64,000 nucleotides of DNA from Chitinophagaceae bacterium (GTDB lineage Bacteria > Bacteroidota > Bacteroidia > Chitinophagales > UBA10324). The translations under genes and the position numbers were made by a program. The stretch spans positions 1 through 64,000 of the forward strand of contig CANJII010000001.1 in NCBI GenBank assembly GCA_947474435.1, written 5' to 3'. Positions within the stretch are counted from its first letter, which is position 1; every line of letters begins with the position of its first letter. Below, one piece after another: positions 7,379 to 16,359 of the stretch. The notes beneath the pieces are model-generated. The model saw nothing but the letters and a program-made list of their open reading frames with translations, was not told the DNA's origin and made no database searches.

Positions 7379-9500
7379 GTACGATAACCGAATCGTACGA
7401 ATGTTTATGATTGCTTCAGTTTTCTGGGGCATCATCGGTATGCTGGTCGGATTATACATCTCACTGGAAATGTTTGCGCCCTCACTGAACTTCGGAATTT
7501 CGTTTCTGACTTTCAGCCACCTTCGCGCACTGCACACGAATGCAGTAATTTTTGCATTCGTTGGAAACGGAATTTTCTTCGGGCTTTATTATTCGTTGCA
7601 GCGATTAACGAAGGCAAGAATGTTCAGCGATTTATTAAGCAACATTCATTTCTGGGGCTGGCAATTAATAATTGTATCAGCCGCAATCACTCTTCCATTC
7701 GGAATTACAACCGGAAAAGAATATGCAGAACTGGAATGGCCAATTGATATTCTCATTGCATTAGTGTGGGTGATTTTCGCCATCAATATGTTTGGTACTA
7801 TTATAAAACGCAGGGAACGGCACATGTATGTTGCTATCTGGTTTTACATAGCCACTGTTATTACAGTTGCCATGTTGCACATTGTAAATTCAATTGAAAT
7901 TCCGGTAAGCTTATTCAAAAGTTATCCGGTTTATGCGGGTGTGCAGGATGCATTGGTTCAGTGGTGGTATGGTCATAATGCAGTCGCATTTTTCTTAACT
8001 ACTCCTTACCTCGGATTGATGTATTACTTCATGCCGAAGGCTGCAGGCCGTCCGGTTTATTCATACAAACTTTCTATCGTTCACTTTTGGGCATTAATAT
8101 TTTTATATATCTGGGCAGGTCCTCACCATTTAATTTATACATCATTGCCTGATTGGGCGCAATCACTTGGAACTGTTTTCTCCATCATGCTCATTGCACC
8201 ATCGTGGGGTGGAATGATAAATGGATTGCTGACTCTTCGTGGCGCTTGGGATAAAGTAAGAGAAGATGTGACTTTGAAATTTATGGTGGTTGCAGTTACT
8301 GCTTATGGAATGGCAACTTTTGAAGGACCTATGCTCTCCATAAAAAGTGTGAATGCTATTTCGCATTTTACCGACTGGACCATTGCGCATGTACACATTG
8401 GTGCATTGGGTTGGAATGGATTTTTAACTTTTGGAATTTTATACTACCTCGTTCCTAAATTATGGAACACGAAAATTTATTCAACACGATTAGGTAATAT
8501 TCATTTCTGGTTAGGTACACTTGGAATTGTATTGTATGCTGTGCCCTTGTACTTCGCTGGCTTTGCTCAAAGTTTAATGTGGAAAGAATTTACACCGGAT
8601 GGAACACTTGCTTATCCGAATTTTCTGAACACTGTTACAAAAATTATTGGCATGTATGAGTTGCGTTCCATTGGCGGAACATTGTATCTCGTTGGAACAT
8701 TGGTGGGTGCTTATAATTTAATGAAGACTGCAGGCAAAGGAAAATTTATTGGTGATGAGGAAGCACAGGCTCCTGCATTGGAAAAAAATTATGAAGCACA
8801 CGGAGGTTCACACTGGCATCGCTGGATTGAACGCCGGCCAATACAATTTACTTTCTGGGCACTTATTGCCGTTGTGATTGGTGGTTTACTCGAAATTGTT
8901 CCAACCTTTTTAATTAAATCAAACATACCAACCATCGCAAGCGTGAAACCCTATACACCACTTGAATTACAGGGACGAGATTTATACATACGCGAAGGTT
9001 GTAGTCTTTGTCACTCGCAAATGGTGCGACCGTTCCGTTCTGAAACTGTGCGCTATGGTGAATATTCTAAGGCAGGAGAATTTATTTACGATCATCCGTT
9101 TCAATGGGGATCAAAACGAACCGGACCTGATTTAGCCAGGGAAGGAAAAGGAAATCAGAATTATAAACCCGACTCGTGGCATTACACTCACTTGTTAGAT
9201 CCGCAAAGTACTTCAACAGGATCCATAATGCCTGCATATACCTGGCTTGGTGAAAATGTTTTAGACAATGAAACACTTCCTGCAAAAATCCGCGCCATGC
9301 AAACACTTGGTGTTCCCTATGGAAAAGGCTACGATAAAATTGCTGTTGATGATTTGAAAAAGCAGGCCACTGTAATTGCAAAAGGATTAAACAAAGAAGG
9401 TTTTGATGTAACTAGCGATAAAGAAATTATTGCTGTGATTGCCTACCTGCAACGATTAGGATCCGATATAAATGTAAAACCCACAACCACCACAAAATGA
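7359..9500 (+). CDS. ccoN: cbb3-type cytochrome c oxidase, fused subunits I and II
   Basis: This 713-residue protein fuses CcoN (about 1-490) to CcoO (about 500-713). It is the catalytic part of the high-affinity proton-pumping cbb3 oxidase, which reduces oxygen at low concentration. CcoN has about twelve membrane helices and the expected metal ligands: His in HLRALHTN, WWYGHNAVAF and GPHHLIYT (CuB), and HVHIGALGWNGF (haems). CcoO has one anchor helix and a c-type haem site, CSLCH, at about 548-552, followed by the typical QMVRPFRSE. The fusion is the usual Bacteroidota arrangement. It starts at the ATG inside the end of ccoS and overlaps the next gene by an ATGA. Confidence 0.97.
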   Translation: MEMQKFKYDNRIVRMFMIASVFWGIIGMLVGLYISLEMFAPSLNFGISFLTFSHLRALHTNAVIFAFVGNGIFFGLYYSLQRLTKARMFSDLLSNIHFWGWQLIIVSAAITLPFGITTGKEYAELEWPIDILIALVWVIFAINMFGTIIKRRERHMYVAIWFYIATVITVAMLHIVNSIEIPVSLFKSYPVYAGVQDALVQWWYGHNAVAFFLTTPYLGLMYYFMPKAAGRPVYSYKLSIVHFWALIFLYIWAGPHHLIYTSLPDWAQSLGTVFSIMLIAPSWGGMINGLLTLRGAWDKVREDVTLKFMVVAVTAYGMATFEGPMLSIKSVNAISHFTDWTIAHVHIGALGWNGFLTFGILYYLVPKLWNTKIYSTRLGNIHFWLGTLGIVLYAVPLYFAGFAQSLMWKEFTPDGTLAYPNFLNTVTKIIGMYELRSIGGTLYLVGTLVGAYNLMKTAGKGKFIGDEEAQAPALEKNYEAHGGSHWHRWIERRPIQFTFWALIAVVIGGLLEIVPTFLIKSNIPTIASVKPYTPLELQGRDLYIREGCSLCHSQMVRPFRSETVRYGEYSKAGEFIYDHPFQWGSKRTGPDLAREGKGNQNYKPDSWHYTHLLDPQSTSTGSIMPAYTWLGENVLDNETLPAKIRAMQTLGVPYGKGYDKIAVDDLKKQATVIAKGLNKEGFDVTSDKEIIAVIAYLQRLGSDINVKPTTTTK

Positions 9501-9691
9501 TAAGCAATAATCTCTCAGCAGTTGAGGTTGCAAGTTTGCTTCAGTCAATTGTGTTCGTACTGTTCTTTATTTTTTTCATTCTCGTTTCATTCTATGCCAT
9601 AACAAGCAGTAAGGAATTCATAAATGAAATGAGTAATCTTCCATTGGAAGATTGTGTGGTAAAACAAACCGATGAAAATTTAAAATCCTGA
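9497..9691 (+). CDS. CcoQ-like small membrane subunit
   Basis: This 64-residue protein has one membrane helix (about 15-38, Val/Phe-rich) and a short acidic cytoplasmic tail. Its position between ccoNO and ccoP and its size match CcoQ, the small stabilising subunit of cbb3 oxidase. The sequence itself is too short for a firm family match. It starts in the ATGA overlap with the ccoNO stop, so the genes are co-translated. Confidence 0.75.
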   Translation: MISNNLSAVEVASLLQSIVFVLFFIFFILVSFYAITSSKEFINEMSNLPLEDCVVKQTDENLKS

Positions 9692-9721
9692 TTCATAAAC
9701 AACCGGAAAAAAAATAATCTC

Positions 9722-10879
9722 ATGAAATCAACATTCATAAAACAAATAATAACTTTTACAGCAGCCATGCTTCCCCTAGCTGTACTTGCACAGGTTCCCG
9801 GCGAGAAAACAACCTTTCCGCTCGAACAATCTTTTGTAGTTGTGGTGGTAGCCGGAAGTTTAATTGTTATAGCAGGCTTCATTTACATACTTGCTAAAAA
9901 CATGTCGGCTTTTTTTAAAATCATTATTGATAAATCAAAAGAAAATAAATTAAAAACAATGCTGGCAATTATAAGCATTGCCACATTGTTGCCGTTGTTT
10001 TCTTCAGCACAAACTGGTGCAACAACAACTGACGCGCCTGCTCCAACTTCGTGGTACAGTACCGGCAACTTAATGTTTATTTTATTAATGGCCGTGTACA
10101 TCACTTTATTAATAATTGTTCTATGGCTCAGTAGTTATTTCATGAAAATGATGAAAGAGCTTTATGCAAAAGAAAAAATAAATGAAACTGGTGCCGATGA
10201 AATAAAAATTGGCTGGTGGGATCGCGTGCTTGATTCATTCAACTCATCGGTTCCGTTGAATAAAGAAAAAGATATAATGCTTGATCATGATTATGATGGC
10301 ATAAGAGAACTAGATAATAGTTTGCCTCCTTGGTGGCTTTATGGTTTTTATGCCTGTATAATTTTTGCTGTGGTTTACATGTTTTATTTCCATTTCGGTG
10401 GTCCAGGTTTATCATCTACCGAAGCGTATGCCGAAGAAATTCGCTTTGCTAAAGATCAGGCAGATATGATGAATAAAAATTCTTCAGCGATAGCAGTAGA
10501 TGAAAGCAATGTTGTTCAGTTAACTGATGAAAAAAGTTTAGGTGATGCAAAATCCTTGTATGCAAATGTATGTGCAGCTTGTCATGGACCCGAAGCACAA
10601 GGTGGTGCCGGCCCCAATCTTACTGACAGATACTGGATTCATGGCGGCGACATTAACAGCATTTACAAAACCATAAAAACAGGAGTGGCCGATAAAGGAA
10701 TGCCACAGTGGGGTGCCATTTACAAACCTGCCGATTTACAAAAGCTGGCGAGTTTTGTTATGACCTTGCAGGTTACCAATCCTCCAAATCCAAAAGCACC
10801 ACAAGGCACATTGTATGAACCATCCGTAATAAAAGATTCCGCTGCCGCTCCCGCTGATACTACTGCTGTAAAAAAATAA
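9722..10879 (+). CDS. ccoP: cbb3 oxidase subunit III, c-type cytochrome CcoP
   Basis: The protein (385 residues) has an extra N-terminal hydrophobic region with two or three helices (about 1-140, including a signal-like start ending LAQVPG). The CcoP core follows: a helix preceded by YDGIRELDNSLPPWWLYG (about 195-215), and a periplasmic cytochrome c domain with one haem site, CAACH, at about 284-288 and a distal Met in KGMPQWG. Proteobacterial CcoP usually has two haems; one is common in Bacteroidota. It passes electrons from soluble cytochromes to CcoO. The C-terminal tail is Ala/Pro-rich. Confidence 0.95.
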   Translation: MKSTFIKQIITFTAAMLPLAVLAQVPGEKTTFPLEQSFVVVVVAGSLIVIAGFIYILAKNMSAFFKIIIDKSKENKLKTMLAIISIATLLPLFSSAQTGATTTDAPAPTSWYSTGNLMFILLMAVYITLLIIVLWLSSYFMKMMKELYAKEKINETGADEIKIGWWDRVLDSFNSSVPLNKEKDIMLDHDYDGIRELDNSLPPWWLYGFYACIIFAVVYMFYFHFGGPGLSSTEAYAEEIRFAKDQADMMNKNSSAIAVDESNVVQLTDEKSLGDAKSLYANVCAACHGPEAQGGAGPNLTDRYWIHGGDINSIYKTIKTGVADKGMPQWGAIYKPADLQKLASFVMTLQVTNPPNPKAPQGTLYEPSVIKDSAAAPADTTAVKK

Positions 10880-10889
10880 ATTGTGATAC

Positions 10890-12299
10890 ATGAGTAACCC
10901 CGTGCTCGAAACACAATCTACCGGTTCCGAATCGTTCAGAGATGCTACTTCCACTATCAGTAAGGGGAAGCGCATGTGGCTGTTCCCGAAAAAACAAACA
11001 GGCAAAATTTTTAAATGGAGAAATTATGTTGCTTATGTCTTATTGGGGTTTTTAATTCTATGGCCATTCGTAAAGTATGATGGTCATCCGTTTTTTTTAT
11101 TCAATGTTTTAGAGCGGAAATTTATTTTTTTCGGAATTCCATTCTGGCCGCAGGATTTTTTTCTATTTGGTTTAACAATGGTCACACTCATTGTGTTTAT
11201 CATTTTCTTCACTTCCATTTTCGGAAGGTGGTGGTGCGGATGGTCATGCCCGCAAACTATTTTCATGGAATTTATTTTCCGGAAAATTGAATACTGGATT
11301 GATGGCGATTCTTCGCAACAACGATTGTTAGCCGAATCAAAATGGACTGCAAGAAAAATTAGACTACGGTTAGCCAAGGTTTTTATTTTTTACATCATTT
11401 CATTTTTCATTGCAAACATTTTTCTCGCCTATGTAATCGGAATTGATGGGTTGTATAAAATTGCAACCGAACCAATCAGTCAGCACTTCGGTGGTTTCAT
11501 TTCAATTATCATTTTCAGTTTTGTTTTCTTTTTTGTTTTCGCTTACATGCGCGAACAGGTTTGCCTGGTTGTGTGTCCCTATGGACGATTGCAGGGAGTA
11601 TTGCTCGATAAAAATTCTATTGTAGTAGCATACGATCATATGCGGGGCGAACCGCGCGGAAAAGTATCAAGCCTTCACGGCGATTGCATTGATTGCAAAT
11701 TGTGTGTGAATGTATGCCCGACAGGAATTGACATTCGTAACGGAACACAACTCGAATGCATTAACTGCGCTGCGTGCATTGATGCCTGCGATAGCATTAT
11801 GACTAAGGTGAATAAACCGGAAGGATTAATCCGTTATTCGTCGTCCGACAGTATTGAAAAACGAAATCCATTTAAGTTCACCACCAGAATGTGGGCTTAT
11901 CTTTTTGTATTCACCTTGTTGTTTTCAATTGTCTCTATATTAATTATTCGCCGGCCCGATGTAGAAGCCACTGTGCTGCGTGCGCCCGGTCAGTTGTTCA
12001 TGAAACAACCAGGAGGAAAAGTCAGCAACCTGTTTACAGTTACATTGGTGAATAAAACTTTTCATGACCAGGAGGTGGAACTGAAACTCATAAACTTCAA
12101 TGCCGAATTAAAATTAATGGGACAACAAACACTTCACATTTTAAAAGACGGATCGCTGAACGAACCGTTTCTGATAATTGCTGATGAACTTTTAATTAAG
12201 AAAAATAAAAACCCGATTACCATTGAAGTTTATTCAAAAGGAAAAATGATTGATGTGGTGAAAACAAATTTTATAGGACCAGTAAAAATTCAGGAATAA
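10890..12299 (+). CDS. ccoG: cbb3 oxidase accessory ferredoxin CcoG (FixG/RdxA)
   Basis: The 469-residue protein is a membrane ferredoxin with about five helices. It has a Cys motif in a periplasm-facing loop (CGWSCPQT, about 110), two [4Fe-4S] sets in a cytoplasmic loop (CIDCKLCVNVCPTG and CINCAACIDACD, about 264-300), and an immunoglobulin-like C-terminal domain (about 370-469). CcoG is reported to reduce copper for delivery to cbb3 oxidase. It follows ccoP by 10 bp and leads into ccoH, in the usual order of the cco accessory cluster. Confidence 0.95.
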   Translation: MSNPVLETQSTGSESFRDATSTISKGKRMWLFPKKQTGKIFKWRNYVAYVLLGFLILWPFVKYDGHPFFLFNVLERKFIFFGIPFWPQDFFLFGLTMVTLIVFIIFFTSIFGRWWCGWSCPQTIFMEFIFRKIEYWIDGDSSQQRLLAESKWTARKIRLRLAKVFIFYIISFFIANIFLAYVIGIDGLYKIATEPISQHFGGFISIIIFSFVFFFVFAYMREQVCLVVCPYGRLQGVLLDKNSIVVAYDHMRGEPRGKVSSLHGDCIDCKLCVNVCPTGIDIRNGTQLECINCAACIDACDSIMTKVNKPEGLIRYSSSDSIEKRNPFKFTTRMWAYLFVFTLLFSIVSILIIRRPDVEATVLRAPGQLFMKQPGGKVSNLFTVTLVNKTFHDQEVELKLINFNAELKLMGQQTLHILKDGSLNEPFLIIADELLIKKNKNPITIEVYSKGKMIDVVKTNFIGPVKIQE

Positions 12300-12338
12300 A
12301 AATCAGGTAATCACAAACCAGAAAAAAATAAAAAAACA

Positions 12339-12797
12339 ATGCGCACACTGAAATTTAACTGGGGTTACGGAATAATGGTGCTGTACATCTCATTTGCGTT
12401 AGCCATTTTATTTCTCGTTTATAAATGCACACAACATCCTGTTGATTTGGTTAGCCCTGATTATTATGACAAGGAAATAAAATTTCAACAGCAATACGAT
12501 AAAGAACAAAACGCAACTGCACTTTCAACTCCATTGCAATTGAATGTGAATGCAGAAAATAAAACGGTTGAACTGAATTTCCCGACAGCAGCAAACTCCA
12601 CTGTTTTAAAAGGAAGCATCTATTTCATGCGACCTGATAATTCAGCTGATGATAAAACCATTGCCATTTCTGCTTATGATGCACACAACCAAACCATAGA
12701 TTACAGCAATTGGAAAAAAGGATTGTACCGTGTGGAAGTAAACTGGAATGATGGAGTTAAGGATTACTACAAACAATCATTTATAAAACTGAACTGA
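12339..12797 (+). CDS. ccoH: FixH-family protein (CcoH)
   Basis: The protein (152 residues) has one N-terminal membrane helix (about 7-27) and a periplasmic FixH-type domain. The SPDYYDKEIKFQQQYDKEQNA segment (about 45-65) is typical of Bacteroidota FixH proteins. CcoH interacts with CcoN and is needed for stable assembly of cbb3 oxidase. It lies between ccoG and the SafE-like gene; only one base separates it from the next start. Confidence 0.88.
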   Translation: MRTLKFNWGYGIMVLYISFALAILFLVYKCTQHPVDLVSPDYYDKEIKFQQQYDKEQNATALSTPLQLNVNAENKTVELNFPTAANSTVLKGSIYFMRPDNSADDKTIAISAYDAHNQTIDYSNWKKGLYRVEVNWNDGVKDYYKQSFIKLN

Positions 12798-12798
12798 T

Positions 12799-13512
12799 AT
12801 GAACTGGTGGGCTCCATTGTTAATGGGTTTTGCCGGAAGCTTTCACTGCATTGGCATGTGTGGTCCTATTGCCATGTATGCAGGTAGCAAAAACAATTCA
12901 CGAAAATTTATTTTCAATCGCCTGCTTTATAATTTCGGAAGAGTAATCACCTATTCAGCACTTGGATTATTACTTGGAATATTTGGCAGTACATTAAACT
13001 TTGCCGGAGCACAACAAGGCATTTCAATTTTCTCCGGTTTGTTTTTATTGTTGTTTGTGCTCACCACTTTTTATTCATCAAAATTTCATTCGATCAATTT
13101 TATTTCAAACAAAGTTTCTGCTGGAATGAAAAAAGTTTTCAGTCAATTAATAAAACAGGAGAGCAGTGCAAAATGGTTGGGACTTGGTTTAGTAAATGGA
13201 GTTTTGCCCTGTGGTTTTGTTTATCTCGCATTGGGAGTTGCCATCTTTCAGGTTGATATTATTCATACTGTTTCGTTCATGGCTTTGTTTGGTGTGGGAA
13301 CCATTCCGGCAATGATTGCTATTACCATCACCTCTCGATTTATCAGCATAAATTGGAAAAACAAACTCGGTCATGTAGCTCCATACTTTGCTTCGCTTGT
13401 TGCGGTGCTATTAATATTGCGTGGTTTAAATCTCGGAATTCCATACATCAGCCCCGAAGTAAATCACAACAGCAACGGTGAAACCAAAATGGAATGTTGC
13501 ATTAAAAAATAA
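12799..13512 (+). CDS. SafE/DsbD-type membrane protein of the cco cluster
   Basis: This 237-residue protein has six predicted membrane helices and the HCIGMCGP motif (about 17-24), with a second conserved region around VNGVLPCGFVYLAL (about 133). This is the sulfite exporter TauE/SafE or DsbD transmembrane family. The variant at the end of cco clusters is thought to act in metal or redox maturation of the oxidase; a copper role is plausible because of the Cys/His/Met motif, but it is not shown. A terminal ECCIKK adds two more cysteines. It is the last gene of the cco cluster. Confidence 0.88.
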   Translation: MNWWAPLLMGFAGSFHCIGMCGPIAMYAGSKNNSRKFIFNRLLYNFGRVITYSALGLLLGIFGSTLNFAGAQQGISIFSGLFLLLFVLTTFYSSKFHSINFISNKVSAGMKKVFSQLIKQESSAKWLGLGLVNGVLPCGFVYLALGVAIFQVDIIHTVSFMALFGVGTIPAMIAITITSRFISINWKNKLGHVAPYFASLVAVLLILRGLNLGIPYISPEVNHNSNGETKMECCIKK

Positions 13513-13538
13513 TGTATTGCCCTTCTCCCCAATTAGAT

Positions 13539-13570
13539 TTTGATTCCTGTATTTCTTTCCATTATAATTG
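13539..13570 (+). promoter_or_regulatory. Promoter of first duplicated lipoprotein gene
   Basis: TTTG (13539-13542) and TATAATTG (13563-13570) are spaced 26 bp centre to centre. The block TTTTGATTCCTGT is shared with the promoter of the second copy at 14155-14186, which has the same spacing, so the duplication included the control region. Confidence 0.55.
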
Positions 13571-13603
13571 CATGGGGATTTTATCCCAGTAAAAAATTAA
13601 TAA

Positions 13604-14020
13604 ATGAAAACAACCATAAAATTTTTCCTTTTTGCTGCACTGATCAGCTTGTTTGCATCATGCGCCAAGAATCCCGGAAATTTGTTGATTAAAAAAGAAG
13701 GTACATGGACCGCTACAACTGTTACAACTATTGACAGTTTCGGAACATTCACTGATGTTTATGAAATGACTTTTTATGAAGGTTCCGCAACACAAAAAGA
13801 TACTGCTGGAAACATCTCTTCTTTCAATTGGTATTATGATAAAAAAGCTGCTCAAATCGTAATTTCACTTTATGATGGTGTTAATACTACTACCATTATT
13901 GAGGAAGTAAGTAATATTGAAACAGATTCAGAAAAATGGACCTATAAATCCCGAACCTATAACGGTATTAAAACCACTCCGGCAGGATATACCCAGGAAA
14001 CTTCGTTAGTGCGTAAGTAA
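13604..14020 (+). CDS. Small lipoprotein, copy 1 of tandem pair
   Basis: The 138-residue protein has a lipoprotein signal peptide with the lipobox LFASC (Cys at about 21). The mature part is beta-rich, Thr-rich and about 115 residues long, with a central W-x-YDKKA turn; it looks like a lipocalin-like or DUF5004-type fold. It is exported and probably attached to the outer membrane. The next gene is a close paralogue of exactly the same length. The function is unknown. Confidence 0.8.
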   Translation: MKTTIKFFLFAALISLFASCAKNPGNLLIKKEGTWTATTVTTIDSFGTFTDVYEMTFYEGSATQKDTAGNISSFNWYYDKKAAQIVISLYDGVNTTTIIEEVSNIETDSEKWTYKSRTYNGIKTTPAGYTQETSLVRK

Positions 14021-14154
14021 TTTTTTGAGTGATTTGTTTATTCTGTCCGGCATTTTTAATAAGTTAAATTGCCTCTATAAAATTTATTTCTATTTCCGAA
14101 AGTAAACTGAAAGATTTTAGAATTAACTTTCTTCTATACTTACTTAAATATTAT

Positions 14155-14186
14155 TTTGATTCCTGTTTCACTTTCGATTATCATTG
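14155..14186 (+). promoter_or_regulatory. Promoter of second duplicated lipoprotein gene
   Basis: TTTG (14155-14158) and TATCATTG (14179-14186) have the same 26-bp spacing and flanking TTTTGATTCCTGT block as the promoter of copy 1. Confidence 0.55.
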
Positions 14187-14222
14187 CAAAAATTTTAATA
14201 ATCATACTAAAAAATTCTAAAA

Positions 14223-14639
14223 ATGAAAACAACAATTAAACTTTTCTTCTTTGCTGCAATGATCAGCTTGTTTGCATCATGTGCAAAAAACCCTGCGAAA
14301 TTACTTGTAAGTAAGGACGGTATCTGGACAGCCACTGCAGTTACGACCATTCCAGGTTTAGGCACTTACACAGATGTTAATGAAATCACCTTTTCTGATG
14401 GCACCGGAACCACAAAGGATGCCCTTGGCGTTACAACTACATTTACTTGGTCATACGATAAAAAGGCTGAGCAGATGACCATTACAACTGTTGAATCAGG
14501 AAACACTACAATAACAATTAATGCTGTTTCTGAAATTGAAAAAGATTCAGAAAAATGGAATTTCGTTTCTGGCACATTGAATGGAGTAACATTTACAACT
14601 GCTGATTTTACTCAAGTAACCACACTGGTTCGTAAATAA
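14223..14639 (+). CDS. Small lipoprotein, copy 2 of tandem pair
   Basis: This is a 138-residue paralogue of the preceding gene. It shares the signal peptide and lipobox (LFASCAKNP), the GxWTAT.VTT segment after the signal, the SYDKKA motif and the C-terminal LVRK. The two differ mainly in the middle strands, so the duplication is not recent, yet the length has not changed. It is likely surface-exposed or periplasmic. A clear terminator follows. Confidence 0.8.
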   Translation: MKTTIKLFFFAAMISLFASCAKNPAKLLVSKDGIWTATAVTTIPGLGTYTDVNEITFSDGTGTTKDALGVTTTFTWSYDKKAEQMTITTVESGNTTITINAVSEIEKDSEKWNFVSGTLNGVTFTTADFTQVTTLVRK

Positions 14640-14661
14640 TAAATCAAAATTATTTTTTGCT

Positions 14662-14699
14662 AAAGCTGCTTTGAAATTATTCAGGGCAGCTTTTTTTTT
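14662..14699 (+). terminator. Rho-independent terminator
   Basis: AAAGCTGC (14662-14669) pairs with GCAGCTTT (14686-14693), and T-rich sequence continues to 14699. It ends the lipoprotein transcript before nuoM. Confidence 0.8.
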
Positions 14700-14853
14700 G
14701 CTTACTGCATTGTTTTTTTTTAAAATTACCCGAAAAATTATTTCGTTCTATCATTGTTAAAAATCAGAAAATACGCACATTACAATTTTATAATACTCAT
14801 TTAATTCTTTAAACTTTCCTATTAGTTTGGCGGCGCGAAAAATAAATCTATAG

Positions 14854-16338
14854 ATGAACCTGTTATTGCTGCTTATTCTTATTCCGGTTGTTGCGCTTCT
14901 GATCAGTGTATTTGTGAATGCTGAAAAAGTGAAGAGTGTAATTCTACTTTGTGCAATTGCTGAATTGATTTTATGTTTTGAATTGCTTCGTGAATTTATG
15001 ATGGAGCGCGCGGCAGGAAATAATTCGCCCTATCTTTTTGAAATAGTTTATCCGTGGTTTAAAACATGGAACATAAATTTTCATGCAGGTGTGGATGGCA
15101 TTTCGGTTTCAATGTTGTTGCTGACCGCGTTAGTAACTGTAGCAGCCATTTTAGTTTCATGGAAAATGGAAGACAAGCCCCGCGAATTTTTTATGATGCT
15201 CATGCTGCTAACACTTGGTGCCATCGGATTTTTTATTTCCATGGATTTAATCATGGCGTTTTTCTTTTTAGAATTATCAGTTGTTCCGAAATTTTTATTG
15301 ATTGCACACTGGGGCAGCGGAAGAAAAGTGTACAGCGCCACCAAACTTGCGTTGATGCTGATGGCAGGTTCAAGTTTAATTTTAGTTGGAACACTTTTAT
15401 TATTTTCTAAAAGCAATGGCAGTTTTGATATCACCGTTTTGCAATCGCTTCACTTAGATGGCGAAACACAGCGACTGATTTTTCCTTTAATGTTTTTAGG
15501 CTTCGGAGTTTTCACTGCGCTGTTTCCTTTTCACATTTGGGTACCTGATGGTCACTCATCTGCACCAACTGCGGGTTCTATGTTTCTCGCAGGTATCAGC
15601 ATGAAGTTGGGTGGTTATGGTTGCATACGATTCGCAGCAATTTTATTACCAGAAGGAACACAGTATTATTCTACAGCAATAATTCTATTGGCTACTATCG
15701 CAATTGTGTATGGTGCTTTTGCCACGCTGATGCAGAAAGATATTAAGTACATCAATGCGTATTCATCAATCAGTCATTGCGGATTTGTTTTGCTCGGAAT
15801 TGGTATGATGAATCAAACTGCACTCACAGGAGCAGTACTTCAAATGATTTCGCACGGATTAATGACCGCCCTTTTCTTCGGTGCTATCGGAATGATTTAT
15901 TCACGGGTACACACCCGTGATGTGCGCGAGTTAGGTGGCTTGCTGAAAATTATGCCCTTCATCGGAAGTGTATATATCATAGTTGGATTGTGTTCACTCG
16001 GCTTACCCGGATTAAGTGGTTTTGTGGCAGAGATGACTGTATTCATGGGCGCATGGCAAATGCCCGGAACTTTTAATAAAGTGGCAACCATACTTGCGTG
16101 TGCTTCGATAGTAGTTACAGCAGTTTACATTTTACAGGCAGTGGCGAAGGTGATGCTTGGTCCGATTAAGGACGAACATTTTTTAACACTGACAGATGCT
16201 GCATGGTACGAGCGTTCAGCTTCATGGCTGCTGATGCTTGCAATAATAATTATGGGTGTACTTCCAATGTGGCTGGCTCAAATGATTTCGCACGACACCG
16301 CACCGATGGCAGTAAAACTTTTAACATTAAATTCTTAA
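14854..16338 (+). CDS. nuoM: NADH-quinone oxidoreductase subunit M
   Basis: The 494-residue protein is a Mrp-type antiporter-like subunit of respiratory complex I, with about fourteen membrane helices. It has the TM5 glutamate in FFFLELSVVPKFLLIAHWG (about 140), the WVPDGHSSAPTAGS loop and the following Lys in GISMKLGGYG (about 230-250), all needed for proton translocation. The length is normal. It is followed by nuoN after 21 bp, but no other complex I gene is present in the window; nuoL would normally precede it. The upstream neighbours are unrelated lipoproteins. Confidence 0.95.
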   Translation: MNLLLLLILIPVVALLISVFVNAEKVKSVILLCAIAELILCFELLREFMMERAAGNNSPYLFEIVYPWFKTWNINFHAGVDGISVSMLLLTALVTVAAILVSWKMEDKPREFFMMLMLLTLGAIGFFISMDLIMAFFFLELSVVPKFLLIAHWGSGRKVYSATKLALMLMAGSSLILVGTLLLFSKSNGSFDITVLQSLHLDGETQRLIFPLMFLGFGVFTALFPFHIWVPDGHSSAPTAGSMFLAGISMKLGGYGCIRFAAILLPEGTQYYSTAIILLATIAIVYGAFATLMQKDIKYINAYSSISHCGFVLLGIGMMNQTALTGAVLQMISHGLMTALFFGAIGMIYSRVHTRDVRELGGLLKIMPFIGSVYIIVGLCSLGLPGLSGFVAEMTVFMGAWQMPGTFNKVATILACASIVVTAVYILQAVAKVMLGPIKDEHFLTLTDAAWYERSASWLLMLAIIIMGVLPMWLAQMISHDTAPMAVKLLTLNS

Positions 16339-16359
16339 ACGAACGATAGCGCAAACAAC

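Noticed and set aside
10720-11005. Minus-strand open frames across the ccoP/ccoG junction
   Set aside because: They are antisense shadows of two certain genes and have no start context of their own.
7178-13512. The cbb3 cluster as a novel arrangement
   Set aside because: ccoS-ccoNO fusion-ccoQ-ccoP-ccoG-ccoH-SafE is the usual order in Bacteroidota; only its promoter geometry is worth attention.
14755-14766. TGTTAAAAATCA upstream of nuoM as another Crp/Fnr-like box
   Set aside because: One half-site is broken and there is no -7 element 32-34 bp downstream.
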